The translations under genes and the position numbers were made by a program. From Algoriphagus halophilus (lineage in GTDB: Bacteria; Bacteroidota; Bacteroidia; Cytophagales; Cyclobacteriaceae), in assembly GCF_900129785.1 (NCBI RefSeq), contig NZ_FSRC01000001.1, positions 2,542,001 to 2,606,000 on the forward strand: a stretch of DNA of 64,000 nt. The letters are read 5' to 3'. This document shows positions 53,065 to 62,149 of this stretch, piece after piece. Below the pieces are notes generated by a model. It was not told the DNA's origin. It saw nothing but the letters and a program-made list of their open reading frames with translations, and did no database searches. Within the stretch, counting starts at the first letter, position 1, and every line of letters begins with the position of its first letter.

Positions 53065-55482
53065 CTACTCACTTTTTAAATAGTCTACTGGATTTGAAGC
53101 GGCGGTCTTAAAACTTTGATAACTGACAGTAAGCCAAGCGATAAGAATGGACAGCATTCCCGCACCAAAAATCAGGACCCAACCTATGGAGGTCCTAAAA
53201 GCGAAATTTTGAAGCCAATACTGATCCATCACATAGTAGGCCAAGGGCCCTGCAATGACAAAAGCAATCAAAACTAAAACGGTAAAATCCTTACTCAGCA
53301 AAGTGACCAAATGAGGCATTGTTGCTCCCATGGCCTTGCGGATACTAATTTCCTTTGATCGCTGCTCGGTGGTATAAGCTGCCAACCCGAAAAGCCCCAA
53401 GCAGGCAATACTGATCGCCAGGACTGTAAATACCAAAATGATATTACCCATATTCTTTTCTGATCGATAAAGGGAATCAAAATTTGAATCCACAAAAGAG
53501 TATTCAAAAGCAGCTCCATTAGCATATTTTGACCAAAGCTCTTCAATTAAATTTATCCGATCAGTAATATCACCAGGATTTAGTCGGATAGCCATTTCCT
53601 GATAATAATCAGGTGCAATCCCCATAATCAATGGTTCTATTTTTAGCTTGAGATTATCATAATTAAAATCCTTAATCACCCCGATTACTTCCCTTTCTTC
53701 GTTGGTATCTGCATCAAAATACCCAGAGATTTTTTGCGTTCCGTCCAACTCTGTCCAACCTATCTGTTTGAATGCACTTTCATTAACTATCAAGGCTGAG
53801 CTGTCAGTTGGAAAATCTTCAGAAAAAAACCTTCCTTGCACCATCTCATACCCCATTGCATCCAGGTGATCCTGGTCCACCCAATTCATCGTAAAGAGAT
53901 AATCTTGCTCGGTATCGACCGCCCGGTACACAGAGGTCCAATCTATTTTCGGAGGCAAATTATTAGCGAAGGAGGCTGCAACAAAGCCAGTATTCGACAA
54001 TAGGTCCTGCTTGAAAGCTTCAGCATTATTTCCCAAAGCCCGGGTATGAAGCAAATTGATCACATTTTCTTTGTCAAAACCTAAATTGACTTCCTGCATA
54101 TAGGTCAGCTGCTTATACACCACCAAACTACTGATGATTAGGCAAATAGAAACAATGAACTGAAAAATAACCAAGCCATTTCTAAAGCCAGATCGTTTGG
54201 TTCCTTTTCTTACTTTTCCCTTGAGCACTTCCGAAGGAGAAAAGGATGTCAAGTAAAAGGCAGGATAGGAACCAGCCAAGAGTCCCACGAAAAAAAGAAA
54301 GGCAAAAAAACCTAGGAGTAAAATTGGATCAAGAAAAACCATCCAACTCAAATTTTTACCTGAAAGGGCATTGAATGGCTGCAATGCTACCAAAATAAAA
54401 ATCAAAGCCACAAAGCCAGAAATAAAACTGTAAATCATGGATTCAGAAAGAAACTGGCCAACTAGTGAAGTTCGACCTGCGCCGATGGATTTCCTTACTC
54501 CTACCTCCTTCGCACGATTAGCTGATTTGGCCGTGGCAAGATTCATGAAATTGATGCAGGCTATCAGAATGATAAAAATGGAGATAGCCCCAAATATGTA
54601 TAGGTATTGGATGTTGCCCGGCGTAGTCGGTTCTTCGGAAAGCTCAGAGTACAAATGGATATCCTCTACAGGCATAAAGCCATACCCAACATTATTTCCT
54701 TGGGCTCTTAGCTCATCCATGGAAAAACCAAGATACTGTTCAATCTCAGGTCCAAAATATTTTTCAATAAATCCATCCAGAGCGGTCTGTACATTACTCA
54801 GGTCTACCTCAGGATAAGTCCTGAAATACGTATATAGATTGTTACTGGACCAACTCTCGTTTTTCATGTATTCCCAGCTTTCTCCTGAGATGATCATATC
54901 ATACGTGAGATGGGAATTTGATGGAGGATTACTGATCACTCCTGTAATTTCAGAAGCAGTTTTGTCTGAACCACGTAAAAGCACCTTCCCTATTGGGTCT
55001 TCATCTCCAAAGTATTTTCTCGCATTATCTTCGGTAATTACAATTTTATTTGGACCATCCAAAACTGTGGCTGGATCTCCCTGTAGCAGCTCAAATCCAA
55101 AAAAATCGAAGAAGTTTTTCTCAACCACCAGAATATTTCCCTCTGTGAAAGTGAGTTCTTCATATTGGATTGGAACTGACTCCCATTGCCCTACCCTAAG
55201 GGTGCTTTCAACTTCAGGAATTTCTTCGGCCATAGCAGGCCCAATAGGTGCCCCTGTCATGGCCATGTTAAATTCATTACCGTTAAGCTTTCCGGTAAAA
55301 TCAACTCGGTAAAGCCTTTCACTTTGTGGATGAAACTGGTCATAACTCAATTCGTCCGCTACAAAAACAACAATCAGTATACTGGCGGCAATCCCTAGAC
55401 TAAGGCCCAGGATATTGATAGATGCATACACTTTGTTTTTCTGCAGCGTGCGAAAGACAATTTTCAAATAATTCTTCAGCAT
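53065..55482 (-). CDS. Double-FtsX ABC transporter permease (paralogue 12)
   Basis: 805 residues, starting MLKNYLKIVFRTLQKNKVY, TM1 about 22-43 (GLSLGIAASILIVVFV). Coupling motifs are KEVGVRKSIGAG and KEISIRKAMGAT, the second with Ala-Met in place of Val-Leu. It ends SNPVDYLKSE. It lies 138 bp after paralogue 13 with no hairpin or sigma-54-like box between, so it is probably the third gene read from module h. The 214-bp gap downstream holds module g. Confidence 0.92.
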   Translation of the reverse strand: MLKNYLKIVFRTLQKNKVYASINILGLSLGIAASILIVVFVADELSYDQFHPQSERLYRVDFTGKLNGNEFNMAMTGAPIGPAMAEEIPEVESTLRVGQWESVPIQYEELTFTEGNILVVEKNFFDFFGFELLQGDPATVLDGPNKIVITEDNARKYFGDEDPIGKVLLRGSDKTASEITGVISNPPSNSHLTYDMIISGESWEYMKNESWSSNNLYTYFRTYPEVDLSNVQTALDGFIEKYFGPEIEQYLGFSMDELRAQGNNVGYGFMPVEDIHLYSELSEEPTTPGNIQYLYIFGAISIFIILIACINFMNLATAKSANRAKEVGVRKSIGAGRTSLVGQFLSESMIYSFISGFVALIFILVALQPFNALSGKNLSWMVFLDPILLLGFFAFLFFVGLLAGSYPAFYLTSFSPSEVLKGKVRKGTKRSGFRNGLVIFQFIVSICLIISSLVVYKQLTYMQEVNLGFDKENVINLLHTRALGNNAEAFKQDLLSNTGFVAASFANNLPPKIDWTSVYRAVDTEQDYLFTMNWVDQDHLDAMGYEMVQGRFFSEDFPTDSSALIVNESAFKQIGWTELDGTQKISGYFDADTNEEREVIGVIKDFNYDNLKLKIEPLIMGIAPDYYQEMAIRLNPGDITDRINLIEELWSKYANGAAFEYSFVDSNFDSLYRSEKNMGNIILVFTVLAISIACLGLFGLAAYTTEQRSKEISIRKAMGATMPHLVTLLSKDFTVLVLIAFVIAGPLAYYVMDQYWLQNFAFRTSIGWVLIFGAGMLSILIAWLTVSYQSFKTAASNPVDYLKSE

Positions 55483-55620
55483 GGTAGGTTGGTTTAGTAG
55501 TCAAAACAGGAAATAAAAAAGCTTCCTACTTTACAAGATGACACTAAAGCCAAAAAGGTTGCATCTGAAGGACTTTATTATGAAGAAAAAGGCAGGAATT
55601 AAACGCTAACCTTCAAGTCC

Positions 55621-58041
55621 TTATTCGCTTTTCAGACTTTTTACCGGATTGACTATAGCAGCTGAAATTGCTTGATAGCTTACAGTAATTAAAGCCACTC
55701 CCAAGGTCAAAAGCCCTGCTACCAAAAACACAGAAAGTCCCAAGTCTATTTTGAAAGCAAAAGAATCCAGCCAACCGTCCATGGCAAACCAAGCCACTGG
55801 AACAGCAATTAAAAAGGCAATCCCTACCAGCTTGGCAAAGTTGATTGACAAAAGGAACACAATGCTGCCCACGGAAGCCCCAAGTACCTTTCGAACGCCA
55901 ATCTCTTTCGTACGGAGAAATGCCGTATAGGCTGCTAATCCAAATAAGCCAATACAGGCAATTAGAATTGCCAAAATGGAAAACACTCCTAAAATTTTGC
56001 TGGAGGTCTGCTCATTTTTATATAGTTCCGCCAAGCCATTGTCCAAGAAATAATAGGAAAGAGGAAGGCCGTCGGATAGGCTTGCCCATTTTTCTTCTAC
56101 TGCTCCCAACACTTCATTTTGACGGTTATTCTCAAATCTGATTGCAAGGGTATTGGTGAAACCAGCTGGATTTTTGGTATTGAAGATTGCCAATGGTGTC
56201 ACCACTGTGTGTAGGGATTCAAAATTAAAATCCTCGACCACTCCCACCACTGTTAACTCGGATGTAATATTTTCTCCATTGATGTTATTCGTAGTCATCA
56301 AGTGTTGCCCTAAGGGATTTTCATCTCCAAAAAACACTTTTACAGCGGACTTATTTAAAATCAAAGAAAGTGAATCATTGAAATCTTCATCAAACACCCT
56401 TCCTTCTAAGGCTTCTATTTTTAAAGTACTGAAGAAATCAGCTTCGGCAGAAAAACCTTTGGTGGTCAACACATCTCCTCCACCAGGCTTGGTAAATTGA
56501 ACACCAAATGTACCTTTTCCTGGCATGGTGCTAGTCTTCCCTGCAGATATCACTCCCGGTAAATTCTCTATCTCCTGCTTTAAAGCATGATGATTGTCTT
56601 GATTGCCAAAACGCTGTAAAACCAATACATTTTCTTTATTAAAGCCCAAACTGGTGGATTGGATGAACTGTATCTGATCATTGATGATCAAGGTACCTGA
56701 AATCAATACAATGGCAATTCCGAATTGAAATACCACCAACCCATTTCTGAGCCAATTGCCTTTACCCGTCTGCAGTTTTCCCTTGAGAATGCTGATCGTA
56801 TTGAATTTTGAAATCTGGAATGCAGGATAATACCCTGCCAATAAGCCTACAATCACCCCGAAAATCAATAATAATGGAATGGAGGATACCATGGCTGCAA
56901 AATCAAATACCAAGGATTTCTGGGCCAGATTATTGAAAAATGGAACGGCAAAGCTGACCAAAACGATTCCAATCATCAAACTGACTATGGTAAGTAATAC
57001 TGCTTCCAATAAGAACTGAGTGATGATTTGCTTTCTTGCTGAACCCATCGCTTTTCTCACACCTACTTCCTTAGCACGATCGGCGGATCTGGCAGTAGCC
57101 AAGTTGATGAAATTGATACAGGCTAAAACCAGAATAAATGCAGCTATGGAAATAAAAATATATACGTATAAATAATTGCCATTTGCCTTGATTTCTCCCT
57201 CCAGATTGGAGTGCAAGTGAATATCTTTTAGCGGCTGGAGGAAATAACGATAGCCATTCCCTGCTGCTGTATAATCCGCATAACTGATCCCTAAATTCCG
57301 CTCAATTTGCCCCGAAGCATATTTGGTCACTAATCCAGGAATTGCATCTTCCACGGATTTAGCCGATACATTTGGATCCAATTTTATATAGGTATGTGCA
57401 GAAAAGGAGGTATAATTATCCTGATCTATAAAAGGAAAGGAAGTACTGGAAACCAAGTAATCAAATTTCATATGGGAATTTTCCGGAATATCTTCCATGA
57501 CTCCTGTAATCTCATATTCAGTTTGTCCTTGCTTGATGGTTTTACCCAAGGCAGACCCTCCTTTAAATATTTTCATGGAAACCGAATTGGAAATCACCAC
57601 AGTATTGGGCTCCGCCAATGCAGTCTCCTTATCCCCTTCTAATAACACAAAATCAAAAACATTGAAAAAATTAGAATCCACAGCTGCCACGTAATCTTCT
57701 TCATAAGGAGTGTCTTCATAGGTAATTACATTCCCTGCACCAAAATTAAAAATCCGGATAGCATCCGATACTCCTTTTACTTCCTCTTGAATTACCTCTG
57801 CAAAACTATGGGGAATGATGGAATAAAAATTTACATGATCTGGGTAGATCCGTTCCAATGCGACGCGGTGTATTTGGGCATAGTCTGGAACAAATTTATC
57901 ATAGGAAAGCTCATCTTTGACATGCAGCATGATCAACATGCAGCAAAGAAAACCTAGGGTCAGACCCATCACATTAATGATGGAATAAACCTTGTTTTTA
58001 AAGAGATTTCTGAGGGCAATCTTAATATAATTTTTAAACAT
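55621..58041 (-). CDS. Double-FtsX ABC transporter permease (paralogue 13)
   Basis: 806 residues, starting MFKNYIKIALRNLFKNKVY. TM1 (about 22-43, GLTLGFLCCMLIMLHV). Coupling motifs KEVGVRKAMGSA and KEIGVRKVLGAS. It ends VNPVKSLKSE. The first extracytoplasmic core contains the DELSYDKF segment shared with paralogues 8, 9, 11 and 12, hinting at one subgroup. It follows paralogue 14 after 103 bp with a short direct repeat but no promoter-like box; co-transcription is likely. Confidence 0.92.
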   Translation of the reverse strand: MFKNYIKIALRNLFKNKVYSIINVMGLTLGFLCCMLIMLHVKDELSYDKFVPDYAQIHRVALERIYPDHVNFYSIIPHSFAEVIQEEVKGVSDAIRIFNFGAGNVITYEDTPYEEDYVAAVDSNFFNVFDFVLLEGDKETALAEPNTVVISNSVSMKIFKGGSALGKTIKQGQTEYEITGVMEDIPENSHMKFDYLVSSTSFPFIDQDNYTSFSAHTYIKLDPNVSAKSVEDAIPGLVTKYASGQIERNLGISYADYTAAGNGYRYFLQPLKDIHLHSNLEGEIKANGNYLYVYIFISIAAFILVLACINFINLATARSADRAKEVGVRKAMGSARKQIITQFLLEAVLLTIVSLMIGIVLVSFAVPFFNNLAQKSLVFDFAAMVSSIPLLLIFGVIVGLLAGYYPAFQISKFNTISILKGKLQTGKGNWLRNGLVVFQFGIAIVLISGTLIINDQIQFIQSTSLGFNKENVLVLQRFGNQDNHHALKQEIENLPGVISAGKTSTMPGKGTFGVQFTKPGGGDVLTTKGFSAEADFFSTLKIEALEGRVFDEDFNDSLSLILNKSAVKVFFGDENPLGQHLMTTNNINGENITSELTVVGVVEDFNFESLHTVVTPLAIFNTKNPAGFTNTLAIRFENNRQNEVLGAVEEKWASLSDGLPLSYYFLDNGLAELYKNEQTSSKILGVFSILAILIACIGLFGLAAYTAFLRTKEIGVRKVLGASVGSIVFLLSINFAKLVGIAFLIAVPVAWFAMDGWLDSFAFKIDLGLSVFLVAGLLTLGVALITVSYQAISAAIVNPVKSLKSE

Positions 58042-58109
58042 AGCTCTGGGGTTTAGGGCGTTTAAATAGGCATTTCTACGTTAAGTCCATTTTATATTCT
58101 TTTTAATAT

Positions 58110-58140
58110 ATCCTACATCTTATATCATAAATCCTACATC
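58110..58140 (-). repeat. Short direct repeat between paralogues 13 and 14
   Basis: ATCCTACATC occurs at 58110-58119 and 58131-58140 in an A/T-rich gap of 103 bp. Confidence 0.45.
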
Positions 58141-58144
58141 TAAA

Positions 58145-60508
58145 TCACTCGCTTTTAATCGCCTGTACCGGATTGGAATGGGCAGCTTTCAAGGATTGTA
58201 AGGTGACCGTTAAAAATGCGACACCTAAAATCGTAGCAGCTGCTACCGGTATAAACCACCATTCAAATGAAATCTTGTATTGATACCCTGCAAGCCAGTC
58301 TTTCATTACCCAAAAGGCAATACCGGATCCGATAAGGATAGACAGGGAAACGATTAGAATAAATTCCTTATTAATGACTTGTAAAATGGAAATAGTGGAG
58401 GCTCCCAATACTTTTCTTATTCCAATCTCTTTGGTTTTTTGTTCCGCCACATGAGCAGAAAGTCCAAGTAATCCCAGACAGGAAATCAAAATAGTCAATA
58501 TGCTAAAATATTGAGCAAGATCTCTTAAACGTACATCCTCCTGATATAATCGAGCATAGTTTTCATCCATGAAACTATAATCAAAAGGAAATTCCGGGTT
58601 TAGATTTTTGGCAACAGTTTCTAAGTAAGCCACTGTTTCCTGAATTTTACTAGTATTTACCTTGATATAACCTTGCCAGGTGTTTTTAGGATCTAGCAGA
58701 AATATAGCAGGGGCTACATCTTTTCTAAAACTCTCAAAATGAAAATCTTTCACCACTCCAGTAATAGCTCTTTCCTCATCCCAAAGTCTAAAAAATTCAT
58801 TTCCTTCATGATCTTGCTCCATTAATTCCAAAGCCGTCTGATTTAATATAGCTCCTGATACCGAATCCGATCCATGCTGGTGATCAAAATCCCTTCCCCT
58901 CACCAATTGCAAACCGGAAGTCTTTATGAAATCATAGTCGATCCGGATGATCTCAAATAACGCCGCATTTTCGGGGTCTTTTCCTTCCCACTCTACTCCT
59001 CCCGTATTAGAGTTTCTTCCCATAAACCCAAAGGACGAGCGGCTGACGGATTCTATGTTTTCATTTTTCTCCAATTCTGCTTTGAAAACATCAAAACTCT
59101 CCAATAACTTCCCTTCCAAGGTTACTTGAATCAATTGGTCTTTGCTGTATCCCAGGTCTTGGTTCATAGCAAAACTGATTTGCTGATATACTACCAAGGT
59201 GGAAACGATCAAAATTGTGGCAAGAATAAACTGAAATAGAACTAATCCTTTTCTGGCCATCACCACCCCTTTACCTGATTTGGTATATGACCGAAAAACT
59301 GAAACTACTTTGGTGGCTGACAGGTAAAGCGCTGGGTAACTGCCCGCAACCAATCCGGTAAATAAGATAATACTGAGCAATTCCATCCAGAAAATACCTG
59401 AACCATAAGGCACAAACATTTCTTTTCCAGTCAATTCATTAAATATGGGAAGACTAATTTCTACCAATAGCACGGCAATGAACCCAGAAAAAAATGAAAT
59501 CAATATAGACTCACTCATAAACTGCATGACCAGTGATTTTTTGTCAGCTCCGGCCACCTTTCTTACCCCAACCTCCTTGGCACGTTTTTGAGATTTTGCA
59601 GTGCTCAAGTTCATGAAATTTATGCAGGCGATGATCAGGACGAAGAGACCGATCATGGCAAACAATTTGACGTTTTTTATTCTCCCTTCTATCAACTCAC
59701 CATCTTTCCATTGCCCGTAGAGGTACAAATCTGCCAAGGGATATGCAAAAAGGCGCACATTGGAATCCTCATTTCTCTCGGAAATATAATTTTCAATACT
59801 GGCTGAAAAAGCTTCAGGATCTGTTCCTTCTCTCAATTTGATGATGGTACTGGGACCATTATTTCCCCAGTCAGAAAGCCATTCGTTTTCCTGAAAAAAC
59901 AGGGCATAAGGCAAAATATAATCAAACTTCAAGGAGGAGCTTTCTTTCAAATCTTTAAGAACTCCCTGTACAATAAAATTTTTTGAGTCTGTCCCTTGTC
60001 GAATTTCTACATCCTCCCCTACCACATCTGTTTTCCCAAAGAGGGAGATAGCCCCTTTTTCCGTCAAGACTACATGGTTGTTTGCAGTCAACATCCGATC
60101 CAAATCTCCTTGCGCCACATCAAATTGATAAATCTGAAGTAAATCAGGCATGGCATAAATCCCAGTCAGCTTGATTCTCTTATCTTTTTGGATGAATAAC
60201 TGGGTTTGTGACCAGGTATAGGTAGATGCAAATTCTACTTCCGAAAGAGTTTCCTTCATGCTTTCTGCCAATACGCCTGGAGTAGAATTGGTAGTAAAAA
60301 CATCAACGCCATACGTCTGGTGCTCCATCACTCGATAGATTTGATCCAGATCTTTAAACTCTCTATTTACATTCAATTCAGAATTGACCCAAAGACCGAT
60401 TAAAATAGCAGCCCATAACCCCAAAGACAACCCAAAAAGGTTAATGAAAAAAGTAAGCTTATGCTTGGCAAAACCCCGTAAGGCAATTTTAAAATAGTTC
60501 TTGAACAT
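58145..60508 (-). CDS. Double-FtsX ABC transporter permease (paralogue 14)
   Basis: 787 residues, starting MFKNYFKIALRGFAKHKLT, TM1 about 22-43. Coupling motifs are KEVGVRKVAG (311-320), with Ala for the usual Met, and KEIGIRKVLGAS. It ends SNPVQAIKSE. It is close in length to paralogue 7 and, like it, lacks part of the first extracytoplasmic core. It is the first gene of the three-permease run 14-13-12. Module h lies 96 bp upstream and has the best -12 box of the set. Confidence 0.92.
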   Translation of the reverse strand: MFKNYFKIALRGFAKHKLTFFINLFGLSLGLWAAILIGLWVNSELNVNREFKDLDQIYRVMEHQTYGVDVFTTNSTPGVLAESMKETLSEVEFASTYTWSQTQLFIQKDKRIKLTGIYAMPDLLQIYQFDVAQGDLDRMLTANNHVVLTEKGAISLFGKTDVVGEDVEIRQGTDSKNFIVQGVLKDLKESSSLKFDYILPYALFFQENEWLSDWGNNGPSTIIKLREGTDPEAFSASIENYISERNEDSNVRLFAYPLADLYLYGQWKDGELIEGRIKNVKLFAMIGLFVLIIACINFMNLSTAKSQKRAKEVGVRKVAGADKKSLVMQFMSESILISFFSGFIAVLLVEISLPIFNELTGKEMFVPYGSGIFWMELLSIILFTGLVAGSYPALYLSATKVVSVFRSYTKSGKGVVMARKGLVLFQFILATILIVSTLVVYQQISFAMNQDLGYSKDQLIQVTLEGKLLESFDVFKAELEKNENIESVSRSSFGFMGRNSNTGGVEWEGKDPENAALFEIIRIDYDFIKTSGLQLVRGRDFDHQHGSDSVSGAILNQTALELMEQDHEGNEFFRLWDEERAITGVVKDFHFESFRKDVAPAIFLLDPKNTWQGYIKVNTSKIQETVAYLETVAKNLNPEFPFDYSFMDENYARLYQEDVRLRDLAQYFSILTILISCLGLLGLSAHVAEQKTKEIGIRKVLGASTISILQVINKEFILIVSLSILIGSGIAFWVMKDWLAGYQYKISFEWWFIPVAAATILGVAFLTVTLQSLKAAHSNPVQAIKSE

Positions 60509-60817
60509 AGTAATGCGTCGTAAAGTGGAGGAGGTTTGATGAGGAATATTATAAAGTTGGTTTAGCTTTCTACTGAAGGAGATGCACTTAGGCTAGGAAA
60601 AGTTGCATAGAAAGTGCCAGTGGAATAAAATGCCCTAATTACTGAGTAAAAGCCATTTATCGGGATCTCTTTTGTCCGCTAATAGGCGCTTTTGGTCGCA
60701 ATCGGACGATAACGGAAAATCTGGTTGCTTTCTCAATTCTTGAGATCTTAATGACCTTTCCAGGAGAACAAGAATCCCCTCAATTTTTCTAACTTTAGTA
60801 TACACCAAAATTTTTGA
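60509..60817. other. 309-bp intergenic region between paralogue 14 and the FG-GAP gene
   Basis: Contains module h on the minus strand and, close to the FG-GAP start, TAACTTTA (60790-60797), which resembles the Bacteroidota -7 box. A matching -33 box was not found. No gene is seen. Confidence 0.5.
60604..60708 (-). promoter_or_regulatory. Sigma-54-like promoter with degenerate operator (module h)
   Basis: Minus strand: TGGCACTTTCTATGCA (60619 down to 60604) fits the full sigma-54 consensus, including GC at -13/-12. At the expected operator place, plus strand TGGTCG-N4-CGGACG (60693-60708) matches hexamers two and three; hexamer one is poor. Target: paralogues 14, 13 and 12. Confidence 0.6.
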
Positions 60818-61984
60818 ATGATGACCCTGTTAATTTTACCATGGCTTGCACTTTTATTTTCTCAGGACCGGCCAAACTTCGAAGCCCAACTCATTGACTC
60901 CAATGTCTCTATAGGTTATGGAGTGGTCGTAGGTGATGTGGATGGAGATGGAAAACCAGATTTAATTTTGGCAGATAAAAAACAATTTGTTTGGTACCGA
61001 AACGGGGATTGGAAACGCTTTGTAATGGTAGAAAACCTAACCGAACGGGATAATGTCTGTATTGCAGCTAGGGATATTGATGGAGATGGAAAGGTAGAGA
61101 TAGCTGTAGGTGCACAATGGAATCCAGGAGAAACCAGCGATGAAGCTCAATCCGGCTCAGTTCATTTCCTAATCCGACCCGCAGATCCTACACAACTTTG
61201 GACCCCAGTGCAACTTCCACACGAGCCAACGGTACATCGTATGTATTGGGTAAAAACAGGGAGTGAAACCTATCAACTCGTCGTACTCCCACTCCACGGT
61301 CGAGGAAATAAAGCAGGCGAGGGAGCTGGAGTGAAAGTGATTGGCTATGAGAAACCTTCAGACCCAAAAAATCCATGGAAAACCAATCTCATCGATGAAT
61401 CCATGCATCTGACGCATAATATGACCTCCAAAGACCTGGGCGTGGGTGAAGGCGAGACCATTTTCATAGGGGGAAAAGAAGGTGTAAAAAGCTTTTCTTA
61501 TCAAGATAACGCCTGGTTTGCCGGACCTACAAAGGAGTCCCCTCCAGGACATGAATCTTATGGTGAATTGGCTCTTGCAATGATACCCGCCAGAGGAATA
61601 CTGCTGGCAGGCGTAGAACCCATGCATGGCAATCAAGTGACAACATACACCGCAACCCAGGAATCTGCTCAACCGCAGCGGATCGTCCTGGATAAAAACC
61701 TAAAGGAAGGGCATGGGATTGTGACTGGGGATTTCTTGGGAAACGGATCCGTTCAAATCGTGGCTGGATGGCGTATGCCCAATGAAGCCAGGGAAATTGG
61801 AATTAAATTATATGAACCTGTAAACGAGAACTATACAGAATTCAAATCCCACTGGATCGATCAAAATGGCATGGCAACGGAAAGTCTAACTGCCGCTGAT
61901 CTCAATGGTGATGGGAAACTCGATCTAATCGCCTCTGGCCGATCCACCCATAACCTAAAAATTTACTGGAACCGAAGAGATTAA
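60818..61984 (+). CDS. FG-GAP/VCBS repeat exported protein
   Basis: 388 residues with a short signal-like N terminus (MMTLLILPWLALLFS). Calcium-binding FG-GAP loops DVDGDGKPD, DIDGDGKVE and DLNGDGKLD are visible at about 43, 88 and 364, indicating a beta-propeller. The middle (about 120-330) has propeller blades without clear loops. Such proteins are secreted and bind or display; no enzymatic residues are recognisable. ATG 60818 and 60821 are both possible. It is a single gene, divergent from paralogue 14. Confidence 0.85.
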   Translation: MMTLLILPWLALLFSQDRPNFEAQLIDSNVSIGYGVVVGDVDGDGKPDLILADKKQFVWYRNGDWKRFVMVENLTERDNVCIAARDIDGDGKVEIAVGAQWNPGETSDEAQSGSVHFLIRPADPTQLWTPVQLPHEPTVHRMYWVKTGSETYQLVVLPLHGRGNKAGEGAGVKVIGYEKPSDPKNPWKTNLIDESMHLTHNMTSKDLGVGEGETIFIGGKEGVKSFSYQDNAWFAGPTKESPPGHESYGELALAMIPARGILLAGVEPMHGNQVTTYTATQESAQPQRIVLDKNLKEGHGIVTGDFLGNGSVQIVAGWRMPNEAREIGIKLYEPVNENYTEFKSHWIDQNGMATESLTAADLNGDGKLDLIASGRSTHNLKIYWNRRD

Positions 61985-62149
61985 GTTAATACAAGTTATT
62001 ATCTATCCTCAGGGAGGCAGACGATCCCGGGAATCGGGAGATGCAACCTCTTTTCAGACTTCAGACTCTTCTTATCTGATTTCAGGTTTGAATTAAAGTA
62101 CTTTTAAAACTCACACTGTACATTTCGAGACTGGTAAAACACCCAATCG

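Noticed and set aside
55483..55620. A TGGCTT sequence upstream of paralogue 12 as a tenth module
   Set aside because: The -24 box is incomplete, no G stands at -13, and no operator hexamer occurs at the expected distance.
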